Assembly: GCF_021117275.1 (NCBI RefSeq)
Contig: NZ_CP088245.1
Location: 5,074,673-5,138,672 of the forward strand
From: Metabacillus sp. B2-18
GTDB lineage: Bacteria > Bacillota > Bacilli > Bacillales > Bacillaceae
Length of the DNA: 64,000 bases
Direction: 5' to 3'
The notes below the pieces were generated by a model, which did no database searches, had not been told where the DNA came from, and saw only the letters and a list, made by a program, of their open reading frames with translations. This document shows, one piece after another, positions 15,516 to 24,728 of this stretch. How positions within the stretch are numbered: position 1 is the stretch's first letter; each line of letters starts with the position of its first letter. The translations under genes and the position numbers were made by a program.

Positions 15516-15833
15516 TTATTTTTTATAGTCTAATTTCATATAGGCCGTATAGATTTGGCTATTGCTTTTTAATATAAATGTAGACTTACTTGGATTATAA
15601 TCCACGACTAAATCTTCATCAAATAAGTGATCTGACTTATGACCTAATAACACAGGCATAAAGTTTGTTGAAAGAAATTGCTCCTTTATCACCGGATCCA
15701 GTTCCATCAATCCTACAAATGTCACCCAATCTGCTCCAATAGAGCAGCCTCCTAGACTCGGATTTAGCTCATACGCGATTGCTGGTTCTTGGGACAGTCT
15801 CTCAACTGCTCTTTCCGAAAATTGTACATTCAT
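15516..15833 (-). CDS. HesB/YqkB-like iron-sulfur biosynthesis domain protein
   Basis: The 105-residue protein resembles the HesB-like Fe-S family found in Bacillus as YqkB. It has the central segment GGCSIGADWVTFVG, a hydrophobic core and a C-terminal strand region. Only one cysteine (in GGCS) is present, so it lacks the CxC pair of true A-type scaffold proteins. Its role may be regulatory or structural and not cluster transfer. ATG follows AGGGGGC at normal spacing. It stands alone with its own terminator. Confidence 0.6.
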   Translation of the reverse strand: MNVQFSERAVERLSQEPAIAYELNPSLGGCSIGADWVTFVGLMELDPVIKEQFLSTNFMPVLLGHKSDHLFDEDLVVDYNPSKSTFILKSNSQIYTAYMKLDYKK

Positions 15834-16003
15834 TTGAATGCCCCCTTTATATATTTAGCACCCGCTAAGGTTACAGTCTTCCAAATAGGCTTTAAGATGA
15901 ATATCTTGTAAATTCTCTATCAAAATTAATATCTTTCCGTTTTCTTCTGTAAAACTTTGATTCAGTTCTAACTTACCCTGTTTTTACATAAAGATCTTTA
16001 AGA

Positions 16004-16519
16004 TTATTCCTGCAAATCAGGATAGCGCCTCTCCTGGGTTTCATGACGCGTTCCGCGGCTAGCCTTCAGAGACTCGCCCAAGGCAAACACAGAAGCGCCC
16101 AGCAAGACGAGATCCTTCAAAAGAAATTGACCTGGAACTACAGAAAGCGCGGGGAATCCGAGGCTCGACTCAAAGACCCCCGGCGTAGAGATCATGAAAC
16201 TCAGTGTCGTCAGAAATAGAATGCAGGAAAGAAACGCTCCAACAGCTGACAGCTTCGGAGAGACAAAACGACTGAGAATGAGTAGGCCAACTAATAATTC
16301 TAATATTCCCAATAGAGAAGAAAACGTTTGAATTGAAAAATAGTTGTAAAGCCATCCAAGTACTGGACTATTGCTTACAAAGGGGGCAATTCCCTTCGCT
16401 TCGTAGACCGTGAATTTCATCGCGCCAATCCAAATATAAACGATGGCCAGTGCAATAAATAAACTCTTTGTTCCGATGATCTCAATTTTTTTACCGAAAG
16501 CTTCAAATAACGTGAACAT
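16004..16519 (-). CDS. DUF417 (RclC/YkgB-like) membrane protein
   Basis: A 171-residue protein with four probable membrane helices matches DUF417. The conserved parts are IWIGAMKFTVYEAKGIAPFV, NSPVLGWLY and the C-terminal PGQFLLKDLVLLGAS. In enterobacteria the family member RclC belongs to a reactive-chlorine defence operon, which suits the redox setting. ATG 16519 is placed eight bases after GGAGGAGG. The second half of the gene is visibly richer in GC (for example around 16015-16190) than neighbouring genes, which points to recent transfer from another source. Confidence 0.75.
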   Translation of the reverse strand: MFTLFEAFGKKIEIIGTKSLFIALAIVYIWIGAMKFTVYEAKGIAPFVSNSPVLGWLYNYFSIQTFSSLLGILELLVGLLILSRFVSPKLSAVGAFLSCILFLTTLSFMISTPGVFESSLGFPALSVVPGQFLLKDLVLLGASVFALGESLKASRGTRHETQERRYPDLQE

Positions 16520-16746
16520 GAACATTTCCTCCTCCGCCATTAGCGATAGTAAGTTTTTATTTACCAAAAAGCTTTTAAAACTGTTTCTCCATTTTTCCTG
16601 ATGCTAATTCGGGCATTTCTTCTGAATGAATTCCTTTATCCCCGTTTGATGCAGTTAGTAGCTCTATAATTAACTAGCATCATTTACGGATGGTGTCAGG
16701 AGGTACTACACTGAAAAAATGGTTACTTCTCAATGATTTTTTAGGT

Positions 16747-17061
16747 TTAGATATGATTATTTAATGCTTCCTTAATTGCTTCCTTAAATTTCAAACCAAC
16801 CAAAGTATCTACAACTTTGCCATCTTTCATAACTAGTAGAGTCGGAATACTCATGATACCAAATTTGTTGGCTGTTTCTTGGTTTTGATCGACATCAATC
16901 TTCACAATTTTAACTTGATTTCCCATATCCTGATCAAGCTCTTCTAATACCTGTGCTATCATTTTACAAGGTCCACACCATGTAGCAAAAAAGTCAGCTA
17001 ACACCAATCCACTAGTAGTTTCTTTTGAAAACGTTTGATCCGTCACATTTAATACTGCCAT
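16747..17061 (-). CDS. trxA: Thioredoxin
   Basis: A 104-residue thioredoxin with the classical active site FFATWCGPCKM, VDVDQNQETANKFGI and the cis-proline segment SIPTLLVMKDGK. The ATG at 17061 is chosen because AAAGGAG lies nine bases upstream; a TTG at 17070 would touch that site. It lies 28 bp after a peroxiredoxin-like gene (17090-17749), so the two form an operon in which thioredoxin can regenerate the peroxidase. The operon is preceded by the island operator at 17839. A housekeeping trxA is expected elsewhere in the chromosome, so this is probably a second copy. Confidence 0.9.
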   Translation of the reverse strand: MAVLNVTDQTFSKETTSGLVLADFFATWCGPCKMIAQVLEELDQDMGNQVKIVKIDVDQNQETANKFGIMSIPTLLVMKDGKVVDTLVGLKFKEAIKEALNNHI

Positions 17062-17089
17062 AAATATCAATCTCCTTTGAAATTGTAAT

Positions 17090-17749
17090 TTATTTTAAGT
17101 TGTTAAGAACTTCAATCGCTTTCGTTGGCTCTAAACGGGAGGTATAGTCAGGGTTTACAAATGCAAGTTGAATGATTCCTTCCTTGTCAATGATATACGT
17201 AGCTGGTACAGGCAGCATGGCCACATCAGCATCATTATATCTAATGAGGTCTAACCCAAGAGCTCCCTTTAACGTCTCAGCTAAGTATTCAGGTACCTCA
17301 TAAGCTACTTTGTAAGCAGAAGAAACATGACTATTTGTATCGCTTAAGACATAGAAAGGTAGGTCATGCTTTTCTCTTGAGCTCAACGAATTATCTGGCG
17401 ATTCTGGACTTACCGCAATCAATTGAGCGTCTTGTTCTTTAATGGTATCCATATGCTTTTTATAGGCTTGAAGCTCAAGGTTACAAAATGGGCACCATCC
17501 TCCACGATAAAACGTAAGAATGACCGGACCCTTTGCTACCTCCTCAGAAAGAGTTACTTCCTTACCTGTTGCGTCTTTTAGAGTAAAGTTGGGAGCCTTT
17601 GAGCCTACCACTAACCCACTCACTTGTTCCTTTTCAATTAAATCCGATACAGACTTTGCTAAATTATCTAATACCTCTTGTGGTGCTTGCAGCTTAAATT
17701 GTTCTACAACACCTTGTAATTGTTCGTATAACGGAACCTGTTCATTCAT
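17090..17749 (-). CDS. Peroxiredoxin-like protein (AhpC/TSA family)
   Basis: A 219-residue redoxin with VGSKAPNFTLKD, the active site FYRGGWCPFC, AVSPESPDNSLS and PVPATYIIDKEG. It belongs to the same subfamily as the proteins at 22910 and the broken copy at 14119. These probably reduce peroxides with electrons from thioredoxin, which is encoded directly downstream. The ATG at 17749 follows GGGAGG; an upstream ATG at 17770 would include that site in the coding part. Operator 17839-17854 and TATACT at 17812-17817 stand upstream. Confidence 0.85.
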   Translation of the reverse strand: MNEQVPLYEQLQGVVEQFKLQAPQEVLDNLAKSVSDLIEKEQVSGLVVGSKAPNFTLKDATGKEVTLSEEVAKGPVILTFYRGGWCPFCNLELQAYKKHMDTIKEQDAQLIAVSPESPDNSLSSREKHDLPFYVLSDTNSHVSSAYKVAYEVPEYLAETLKGALGLDLIRYNDADVAMLPVPATYIIDKEGIIQLAFVNPDYTSRLEPTKAIEVLNNLK

Positions 17750-17838
17750 TAGAATTCTCCTCCCATTCATAAAATTAATTTGGTTACTGACAACTTGTTT
17801 TTACATTTATGAGTATAAGGTCTTTCTTACTTTAATAA

Positions 17839-17854
17839 TGTTAGATAGCTTACA
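17839..17854 (-). promoter_or_regulatory. Operator of the island regulon, peroxiredoxin-trxA promoter
   Basis: TGTTAGATAGCTTACA, centre 17846.5, with minus-strand TATACT at 17812-17817, 32 bp from centre to centre. The operator would sit at about -41.5. Confidence 0.75.
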
Positions 17855-17923
17855 TTTACAGTGCTCACAGTCCTTTTTATTTTGGGACTACCCTGAAAAT
17901 AAGGTGTGATATACGTTCAGGAA

Positions 17924-17992
17924 TATTCGCTTTCCGCGGGGCTAACTGCGCGCCTTCTCGACACATACTCCGGCGGTGTCTCACCTTAACCG
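17924..17992. repeat. GC-rich palindromic repeat remnant
   Basis: TTCGCTTTCCGCGGGG followed by GC-rich sequence and a GGCGGTGTCTCACC end matches the look of a dispersed palindromic element known from many Bacillus genomes. The base composition differs sharply from the flanks. No coding content. Confidence 0.5.
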
Positions 17993-18103
17993 AAACGATC
18001 ATGCTTGCAAAAAGCAAAGATTCCATAAATTGCAACCTCCACTTCATTCAAGCGTTCAATCCATATGTTCCTTCGACATCACCACTATTTTTTTAAAAAT
18101 ATA

Positions 18104-18137
18104 AAAGAAACATTTCCTTTAAGAAGAAATGTTTCTT
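18104..18137 (-). terminator. Terminator of trxB
   Basis: AAGAAACATTTC/GAAATGTTTCTT hairpin followed on the minus strand by T-rich sequence, just after the trxB stop. Confidence 0.8.
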
Positions 18138-18144
18138 ATCTACT

Positions 18145-19161
<1,017 letters not shown>

Positions 19162-19180
19162 TCACTTTTTTAAATAAAAA

Positions 19181-19196
19181 TGTTAGATAGCTAACA
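19181..19196 (-). promoter_or_regulatory. Operator of the island regulon, trxB promoter
   Basis: The perfect palindrome TGTTAGATAGCTAACA, centre 19188.5, with TATACT on the minus strand at 19154-19159, 32 bp away. This is the clearest example of the set. Confidence 0.8.
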
Positions 19197-19263
19197 GTCT
19201 TAGGATTACTTCTATCAACGAATAAACGATTATTCCACTATACAAAAGAGTAATATAAACAAG

Positions 19264-20100
19264 CTAAAATACAAACATCTTACTCGCCCATTGTTTAAAT
19301 GGCATTCGTTTCTTCCAACTAACACTGAGTAAGAACCAAGAAATAGAAAGTAAAAGGATCAGGATGAAAATAGCCCTTAACTCTATAAATAAAAAGCTAG
19401 CAAAAATTAACCCTAGTAGGTAAACGTGTGTCTGAAAGTAGGTTCGTTCAAAACCCTTTATCACCGGCAGCATAGGTATCCTAGCTAGTTTATATTCCTC
19501 ATATCGATGAATGGCAATGGCATAAAAATGGGGCATTTGCCATAAAACCATGATTAAAAAAAGACCAATAATAGATAGATGAAGTTCACCTGACGAAATT
19601 GCCGACCAGCCAATTAGAGGAGTTATTGCACCAGACAAGCTACCAATTTCCGTATTATAAATGGTCCTCCGTTTAGACCATATCGTATATGGTACTAAAT
19701 ATAAAAACCAGCCTAGCCAACCATATAAAGCAGCAAGCGGCTCCGCTACATATAGCAAACCGACTCCAGCAATAAGCAAGATGCTTCCTGCCATAAAAGC
19801 GGTGAGGTCACTAATGGCACCTGTAATCGTTGGTCTGTAGCGTGTCCTTTCCATTAGAAAATCAATATCTCGATCATAAAGATTATTAAATACTCCGGCC
19901 GAGCTTATGACAAAAGCAGATCCGATAATGGTTAGCACCATAACTAACCCATTTTCAAGAAGGGTTACCTCTATCGAAATACATGCTAAACACATTCCAG
20001 CAATGACAGCTAAAACATTAGATTTGACAATCCCTACCTTTACAAGCTGGAATGCAATTGAACATTTTTCAGCTGTCCCACTTTTATTTTTATTCCCCAT
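19264..20100 (-). CDS. ctaB: Protoheme IX farnesyltransferase, truncated by amber codon
   Basis: A polytopic membrane protein of the UbiA family that converts heme B to heme O. It has the prenyl-diphosphate motif NNLYDRDIDFLMERTRYRP and the later YNTEIGSLSGAITPLIGW and WQMPHFYAIAIHRYEEYK segments. The frame ends with a TAG after KMFVF. Continuing past it gives 26 more codons (LVYITLLYSGIIVYSLIEV...) before TAA, making about 305 residues, the usual length, and completing the last membrane helix. A serine or leucine codon has probably mutated to TAG. The loss is small, so activity may remain. The operator at 20175 lies upstream. Confidence 0.85.
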   Translation of the reverse strand: MGNKNKSGTAEKCSIAFQLVKVGIVKSNVLAVIAGMCLACISIEVTLLENGLVMVLTIIGSAFVISSAGVFNNLYDRDIDFLMERTRYRPTITGAISDLTAFMAGSILLIAGVGLLYVAEPLAALYGWLGWFLYLVPYTIWSKRRTIYNTEIGSLSGAITPLIGWSAISSGELHLSIIGLFLIMVLWQMPHFYAIAIHRYEEYKLARIPMLPVIKGFERTYFQTHVYLLGLIFASFLFIELRAIFILILLLSISWFLLSVSWKKRMPFKQWASKMFVF

Positions 20101-20174
20101 TTTTCTCACTCTTCTCTTTATTTCTTACATTCTTTTTAAACCCTTTCATTATAAGTCATTTTTTTCTATTGAAA

Positions 20175-20190
20175 AGTAAGCTAACTCACA
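20175..20190 (-). promoter_or_regulatory. Operator of the island regulon, ctaB promoter (weaker match)
   Basis: AGTAAGCTAACTCACA, centre 20182.5. It has two mismatches to the symmetric form, but a perfect TATAAT lies on the minus strand at 20148-20153, exactly 32 bp away. Confidence 0.65.
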
Positions 20191-20247
20191 GTTTTTATGT
20201 TATAACTTTGTTTGGTTTAAACTTGTAAGAAGCTCTTATTTCAGAAA

Positions 20248-20263
20248 TGTAAGCAAGATTACA
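20248..20263 (+). promoter_or_regulatory. Operator of the island regulon, thioredoxin-like gene promoter
   Basis: TGTAAGCAAGATTACA, centre 20255.5, with TATGAT at 20286-20291, 33 bp away on the plus strand. Confidence 0.7.
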
Positions 20264-20335
20264 GAATATAAAGTGGATAATCGCCTATGATAAGTCATGT
20301 AAGTTCACTAAATACTTATGGGAAGGAAGATAGAT

Positions 20336-20659
20336 ATGGAAAAAAGGATTACAAATAAAGCGGCATTTAATCAGATTATTAACTCAGAGAAGCCAGTCGT
20401 AGTTAAGTTCGACACAAACTGGTGTCCAGACTGCAGACGCATGGATGCATTTATGGGAGAGGTATTAGAGGATTTGAATCCTTTTCCACTTTATGAAATG
20501 GATCGAGATGAATTCCAGGATACCTCATCTACGTATGAAGTGATGGGAATTCCAAGCCTACTCGTTTTTAAGAATGGCGAGAAGATTGGTCACCTACACA
20601 GTGCTCATGCCAAAACACCTGAAAGTGTAACCGAGTTCTTAGCAACTTATTTTAAGTAA
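20336..20659 (+). CDS. Thioredoxin-like protein with WCPDC site
   Basis: A 107-residue thioredoxin fold with FDTNWCPDCRRM as active site and MGIPSLLVFKNGE as cis-proline strand. The Pro-Asp between the cysteines differs from the CGPC of thioredoxin and suggests a changed redox potential or partner. ATG 20336 follows GGAAGGAAG. It is one of the few plus-strand genes of the island and has its own operator and terminator. Confidence 0.8.
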   Translation: MEKRITNKAAFNQIINSEKPVVVKFDTNWCPDCRRMDAFMGEVLEDLNPFPLYEMDRDEFQDTSSTYEVMGIPSLLVFKNGEKIGHLHSAHAKTPESVTEFLATYFK

Positions 20660-20670
20660 ACATAAACAAT

Positions 20671-20699
20671 GGGATCATGCTTTAGCTTGATCCCTTTTT
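20671..20699 (+). terminator. Terminator of the thioredoxin-like gene
   Basis: GGGATCA/TGATCCC hairpin followed by TTTTT. Confidence 0.8.
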
Positions 20700-20704
20700 C
20701 AATG

Positions 20705-20914
20705 TCATACCTCATTGGTTACTTGATGATCGTTTTTACTGCTATCCAAATAGAGATTTAGTAATACATCGAGCTCTTGGCTTAAATGGATGATCAAAGG
20801 TGATTGTAAATCTTTATTCTCTTTAAATACTTGTAGTATCTCTTGTCTTCGTTCCTCAATCATGTACCTTAAATAATAAATTGGGATAACCGGATTACAG
20901 GACTCTTTCTTCAT
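20705..20914 (-). CDS. Spo0E-like aspartyl-phosphate phosphatase
   Basis: A 69-residue helical-hairpin protein carries the family signature SQELDVLLNLY near residues 45-55. Spo0E-type proteins dephosphorylate Spo0A or other response regulators and so delay sporulation. ATG follows GAGGTG. The palindrome at 20985 in its promoter places it in the same regulon as the redox genes, which links redox state to the sporulation decision. The target protein cannot be told from sequence. Confidence 0.8.
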   Translation of the reverse strand: MKKESCNPVIPIYYLRYMIEERRQEILQVFKENKDLQSPLIIHLSQELDVLLNLYLDSSKNDHQVTNEV

Positions 20915-20984
20915 GACAGATTCACCTCATTTTTGTTAAAACCACCTCTTATGGAATACTTTACCTCACCTCTCTTACGATTAA

Positions 20985-21000
20985 TGTAAGCCACTTCACA
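20985..21000 (-). promoter_or_regulatory. Operator of the island regulon, Spo0E-like promoter
   Basis: TGTAAGCCACTTCACA, centre 20992.5. A weak -10, TAAAGT at 20958-20963, is 32 bp away on the minus strand. Confidence 0.6.
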
Positions 21001-21030
21001 TTAATGCAGATACCTATAGAAATATGGCAA

Positions 21031-21055
21031 AAAAAAAGAGCAGGATGAACTGCTC
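21031..21055 (-). terminator. Terminator of the GGDEF/EAL operon
   Basis: GAGCAGTTCATCCTGCTC hairpin followed by eight T residues on the minus strand. Confidence 0.85.
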
Positions 21056-21065
21056 CACATTAAAT

Positions 21066-21995
21066 CTATTGGACCTTTGTAATTTTAGCCCCACCCGTTC
21101 TTTTCGACTGATAGAGAAGTTTATCGGCCCCTTCTAGCAGCTCATGCATCTTCATTTGATGGGAATGAACCAGTCCAATCGAAAGACTCAAATCTGGCAA
21201 TATTTCTGCAGCCATCTTCTCAAAAGCATTTAATAAATTGTTTGCACAAACTTCACATTCTTGTTTGTAGGGGCTATTCAGAAGAACTCCGAATTCGTCT
21301 CCTCCAAATCTAAAGCCGTAGGCATCTTTTGGTATATACCTCAAAATCATTTCACCTAGCCCTTTCAGCACTTCATCACCAATGTGATGGCCCAACCGGT
21401 CATTTACCTGTTTAAAATGGTCAATATCAAACATTAAGAATGTAAAAGGTTCGGTTACAAGGGTAGGATTAGAAACTAAACGGTTCCAGAGCACTCTATT
21501 GTATAATCCAGTAAGGGAATCCTTTATATTAGACAGCTCCAGCTCTATAGCATAGGATAAAAAGGACGAAACCTTCTCTAATACGGTAATGGTCTTTTCG
21601 CTAAACGCTTTGACATTATGACTTAACGAACAAATAGCACCTAAAATAGATCCATCCTTGTGGTAAATAGGCACTCCGGCATATGATCTTATATCCATTT
21701 TGTATGCATGAGAGATATTTAATGTGAGAATTCCAAATTGTGTTTCCGTAAGGCTATCATGAATCAATACCGGTTTTTGATTCAACGAGATTAACTGACA
21801 AAAGGTGTCATCTGTTTTATAAAGGCAGCTTTCTGTTAGGACATCTTCTTTTAGGAATAACGTTTGAATAATCTTCGTTTGTTCACCGTCCATGAAGCTC
21901 ATGTAGAAGCTATAATCTCCTACTAGTTCCTGTGCAATCTCTAGAATATCATTTAGAACGGTCGAAAAGGTTTGGACATGTGATAAATTAATCAT
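21066..21995 (-). CDS. GAF-GGDEF diguanylate cyclase
   Basis: The 309-residue protein has an N-terminal GAF sensor (about 1-150) and a C-terminal cyclase domain with the intact catalytic motif RFGGDEF and DIDHFKQVNDRLGH. It should make cyclic di-GMP from two GTP. No membrane segment is seen, so the signal is internal; the GAF domain has several cysteines but no proven ligand. ATG 21995 follows AAAGG. It is 21 bp after the EAL gene upstream, so the two opposing activities are made from one transcript. Confidence 0.9.
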   Translation of the reverse strand: MINLSHVQTFSTVLNDILEIAQELVGDYSFYMSFMDGEQTKIIQTLFLKEDVLTESCLYKTDDTFCQLISLNQKPVLIHDSLTETQFGILTLNISHAYKMDIRSYAGVPIYHKDGSILGAICSLSHNVKAFSEKTITVLEKVSSFLSYAIELELSNIKDSLTGLYNRVLWNRLVSNPTLVTEPFTFLMFDIDHFKQVNDRLGHHIGDEVLKGLGEMILRYIPKDAYGFRFGGDEFGVLLNSPYKQECEVCANNLLNAFEKMAAEILPDLSLSIGLVHSHQMKMHELLEGADKLLYQSKRTGGAKITKVQ

Positions 21996-22016
21996 GTTTA
22001 TCATCCTTTACATCAT

Positions 22017-22787
22017 CTATTCTTCCACTTTGACTAGCTTCGGTCTCATAAAATAATAGCCTTGAAAAAAAGGGACACCATGATTTTTAAAGAATAATAC
22101 CTCTTCTTCTGTTTCGACTCCTTCTGCGATAATGCTTACATCCTGTTGAAGCCAATAGTCAATTAAGGCTTTCATCATGTGCTGACGATAGCTATCATGA
22201 CCAATATCCTTAACCAAATCACGGTCAATTTTTACAAAATCAGGCTCTACCATGGCAAGGGTATGTAGACCGGAATAACCTTTTCCTATATCATCAACAG
22301 CAATTCTCATTCCAAGCTCCCTTAGCTCTTTCATCTTTCGAATCACTTCTTCTTTGGTATAATTGCCAAGTCCTTCTCGCTCAGACAGCTCTAGCACTAT
22401 TTGAAATTTGCTTGTTTTTATATGTGGGAGCATGTCTTGCCAATCATCTGTAAATAGAGTGGAAAGATGAATATTAACAAATACGAAGCTTGGTTGACTC
22501 GACTTTTTCAATAACCTCTCAACTCCAGCTCTTAATACAAAAGTATCCACTTTGTGTATCTGCCCGTGTCCGGCAGCAAAAGAGTAAAATTGATCAGGTG
22601 AAGAAAATGTAGATTGGGCAGAAGGTCGATTCAATAGCTCCGTTGCTATTTCCTTTTTGTTTCGAATGTCAAAGATAGGCTGTTCAAACGTGTTAATATC
22701 ACCTGTCTTTAAAGTCATATCAATTTCTTTCATCAAAGTTGCGCAATGGATTTCAATTACTTTGTTTTCTTTATCCTTAAAAAGCAT
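22017..22787 (-). CDS. EAL-domain cyclic di-GMP phosphodiesterase
   Basis: A 256-residue stand-alone EAL domain. The signature is TELLNR, not the usual EAL, with the catalytic glutamate kept; VNIHLS, LELSERE, DDIGKGYSGL, VKIDRDLV and AEGVET follow in order. The metal ligands seem present, so activity is likely but not certain. ATG 22787 follows GAGAGGAG. It is the first gene of a two-gene operon with the diguanylate cyclase. Confidence 0.85.
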   Translation of the reverse strand: MLFKDKENKVIEIHCATLMKEIDMTLKTGDINTFEQPIFDIRNKKEIATELLNRPSAQSTFSSPDQFYSFAAGHGQIHKVDTFVLRAGVERLLKKSSQPSFVFVNIHLSTLFTDDWQDMLPHIKTSKFQIVLELSEREGLGNYTKEEVIRKMKELRELGMRIAVDDIGKGYSGLHTLAMVEPDFVKIDRDLVKDIGHDSYRQHMMKALIDYWLQQDVSIIAEGVETEEEVLFFKNHGVPFFQGYYFMRPKLVKVEE

Positions 22788-22909
22788 TTCATCACTCCTC
22801 TCATACTGGTTTCTTTTTGTTAAGAAAGGATTACCTTTAAGATCACCCATTCCTCATAAAATGAATCTTCAATTAATGGGGTTTTAGCTCCTGTTAGTAC
22901 GAGATAAAG

Positions 22910-23545
22910 TTAGTTCGGTAGATATTCTAACACCTCAGATGGTTCTGCTCTTTTCCGATAATCAGTATCTACATAAGCATAGATGATCTTCGCCTGTTGA
23001 CTAATAACAAATGTAGCCGCAAGTGGCAGCTCCCAGCTATCCTCTCCATTATAGCTTGGAAGTTCCAGTGCTAATTTTTGGTATAACTCTATTAAGACTT
23101 TTTGCATTTTGAAGGTTAGGTTGTATTCGTTTGATACCTGATTCCCTTTATCACTTAACAAATGAAATTGCAGCTCATTTTTCTCCTTCATGGTTAAAGA
23201 AGAATCTGGAGTTTGCGGGCTTACTGCCAGTATCTGTGCACCTCTTTGCTTTATTTGAGGAAGCAGCTCCTGGTAAGCCTTGAGTTCAAGGTTACAATAT
23301 GGACACCAAGCTCCGCGATAAAAAGTTAATATAACAGGGCCCTTCTTAAGTTCATCATATAGAGTGACAGCTTCCCCATTTGCACTTGGCAATGTAAAGT
23401 TCGGTGCTGTTTGCCCGGCAATTAGACCTTTAGGCGCATGCTTTTCTAAATCCTCAGCGGCATCCCTAAAAATATCTTGTATTTCCTGAGGACGATTATT
23501 CACAAACTGCTTAATTTTAGCTTCAAGTTGCTCTCGTAAATTCAT
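22910..23545 (-). CDS. Peroxiredoxin-like protein (AhpC/TSA family), second intact copy
   Basis: A 211-residue paralogue of 17090-17749 with AGQTAPNFTLPS, the site FYRGAWCPYC, AVSPQTPDSSLT and PLAATFVISQQ. ATG 23545 is preceded by GGGAGG. It lies about 120 bp before the EAL gene without a clear terminator between, so some co-transcription is possible. The operator is at 23606-23621, with TACAAT 32 bp away. Confidence 0.85.
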   Translation of the reverse strand: MNLREQLEAKIKQFVNNRPQEIQDIFRDAAEDLEKHAPKGLIAGQTAPNFTLPSANGEAVTLYDELKKGPVILTFYRGAWCPYCNLELKAYQELLPQIKQRGAQILAVSPQTPDSSLTMKEKNELQFHLLSDKGNQVSNEYNLTFKMQKVLIELYQKLALELPSYNGEDSWELPLAATFVISQQAKIIYAYVDTDYRKRAEPSEVLEYLPN

Positions 23546-23605
23546 ACTATATCCTCCCATACTTTCTTATTGTCATTCATTGTATCTAAAAAGAGGAAAA
23601 GATAC

Positions 23606-23621
23606 TGTTACCCAGCTAACG
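23606..23621 (-). promoter_or_regulatory. Operator of the island regulon, second peroxiredoxin promoter
   Basis: TGTTACCCAGCTAACG, centre 23613.5. TACAAT lies on the minus strand at 23579-23584, 32 bp away. Confidence 0.65.
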
Positions 23622-23641
23622 TTTTTTATATATTCAGAAAA

Positions 23642-23675
23642 AAACGCCCCAGAGGCATTTAAATCCAGGGCGTTT
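23642..23675 (-). terminator. Terminator of msrAB
   Basis: AAACGCCC/GGGCGTTT hairpin followed by T residues on the minus strand. Confidence 0.85.
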
Positions 23676-23680
23676 CCTAT

Positions 23681-24634
23681 CTATTCAAATAAGCGAAGAT
23701 ATTCACTATAGCCCTCTTCTTCCAGCTTATCTTTGGGAATGAATTTAAGGGCAGCAGAGTTAATGCAATATCGAAGTCCACCTTTATCACGCGGACCATC
23801 ATCAAAGACATGTCCTAAATGAGAATCTGCCGAGGTGCTTCTGACTTCAATGCGTCTCATCCCATGTGACGTATCTAGTTTTTCGAGAACTTCTTGATGC
23901 TTTATAGGCTTGGTAAAGCTTGGCCACCCACAACCAGAATCAAATTTATCAAGAGAGCTAAATAGTGGCTCTCCAGAAATAATGTCTACATAGATTCCTT
24001 CCTCCTTATGATCCCAAAATTCATTTTGGAAGGGAGGCTCCGTACCGCTTTCTTGTGTCACACGATGCTGAATAGGCGTAAGCTTCTTAATGTTTACTGA
24101 GTGGTGTTTCTTCCAATTTTCACGGATAAATCCTGCTCGGCCTGAGCCTTCTTTATAACGGTTATAATGTAAGGAATTCTTTTTATAATAACCTTGATGA
24201 TATTCTTCAGCAGGATAAAACACGGCTGCCTCTTTTATTTCTGTAACAATTGGTTTTGTAAACCTTTTGCTGTCCTCTAGCTTCTTTTTAGATTCTTCAG
24301 CGAGACGCTTTTGTTCCTCAGTATGATAAAAAATGGCCGTTTTGTAAGACTCTCCTCGATCCCCAAACTGACCTTGAGCATCAGTTGGATCTATTTGCTG
24401 CCAAAATAGCTCTAACAGCTTTTCGTATGGAAACACGTTCGGATCATACGTAATTTGAACAGCCTCGTAATGACCCGTTTTATTCGAACACACTTCATTG
24501 TAGGTTGGGTTCTCTTTATGTCCACCTGTATAGCCCGACACAACTTTTATAATACCTGGCAACTCATCAAAGGGCTGAACCATACACCAAAAACATCCAC
24601 CAGCAAATGTAGCTAACTCATATTGTGTTGACAT
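23681..24634 (-). CDS. msrAB: Fused methionine sulfoxide reductase MsrAB
   Basis: The 317-residue protein joins MsrA ([14 protein letters not shown] at the start, [11 protein letters not shown]) to MsrB (from about 185, with [10 protein letters not shown] and a C-terminal [11 protein letters not shown] catalytic cysteine). It repairs both stereoisomers of methionine sulfoxide in proteins, using thioredoxin. No export signal is seen. ATG follows AGGAGG. It stands downstream of the OsmC gene but is separated by a terminator; no copy of the island operator is evident directly in front of it. Confidence 0.92.
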   Translation of the reverse strand: MSTQYELATFAGGCFWCMVQPFDELPGIIKVVSGYTGGHKENPTYNEVCSNKTGHYEAVQITYDPNVFPYEKLLELFWQQIDPTDAQGQFGDRGESYKTAIFYHTEEQKRLAEESKKKLEDSKRFTKPIVTEIKEAAVFYPAEEYHQGYYKKNSLHYNRYKEGSGRAGFIRENWKKHHSVNIKKLTPIQHRVTQESGTEPPFQNEFWDHKEEGIYVDIISGEPLFSSLDKFDSGCGWPSFTKPIKHQEVLEKLDTSHGMRRIEVRSTSADSHLGHVFDDGPRDKGGLRYCINSAALKFIPKDKLEEEGYSEYLRLFE

Positions 24635-24685
24635 AGTCCTACCTCCTATAGATGTTAATTTATCCAGATTACCAATACAGTGCAG

Positions 24686-24715
24686 AAAAAACCCCTCAGT
24701 CTAAGGGGTTCTTTT
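24686..24715 (-). terminator. Terminator of the OsmC-family gene
   Basis: AACCCCTTAG/CTGAGGGGTT hairpin followed by TTTTT on the minus strand. Confidence 0.85.
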
Positions 24716-24728
24716 CTATCAGTTTTTT

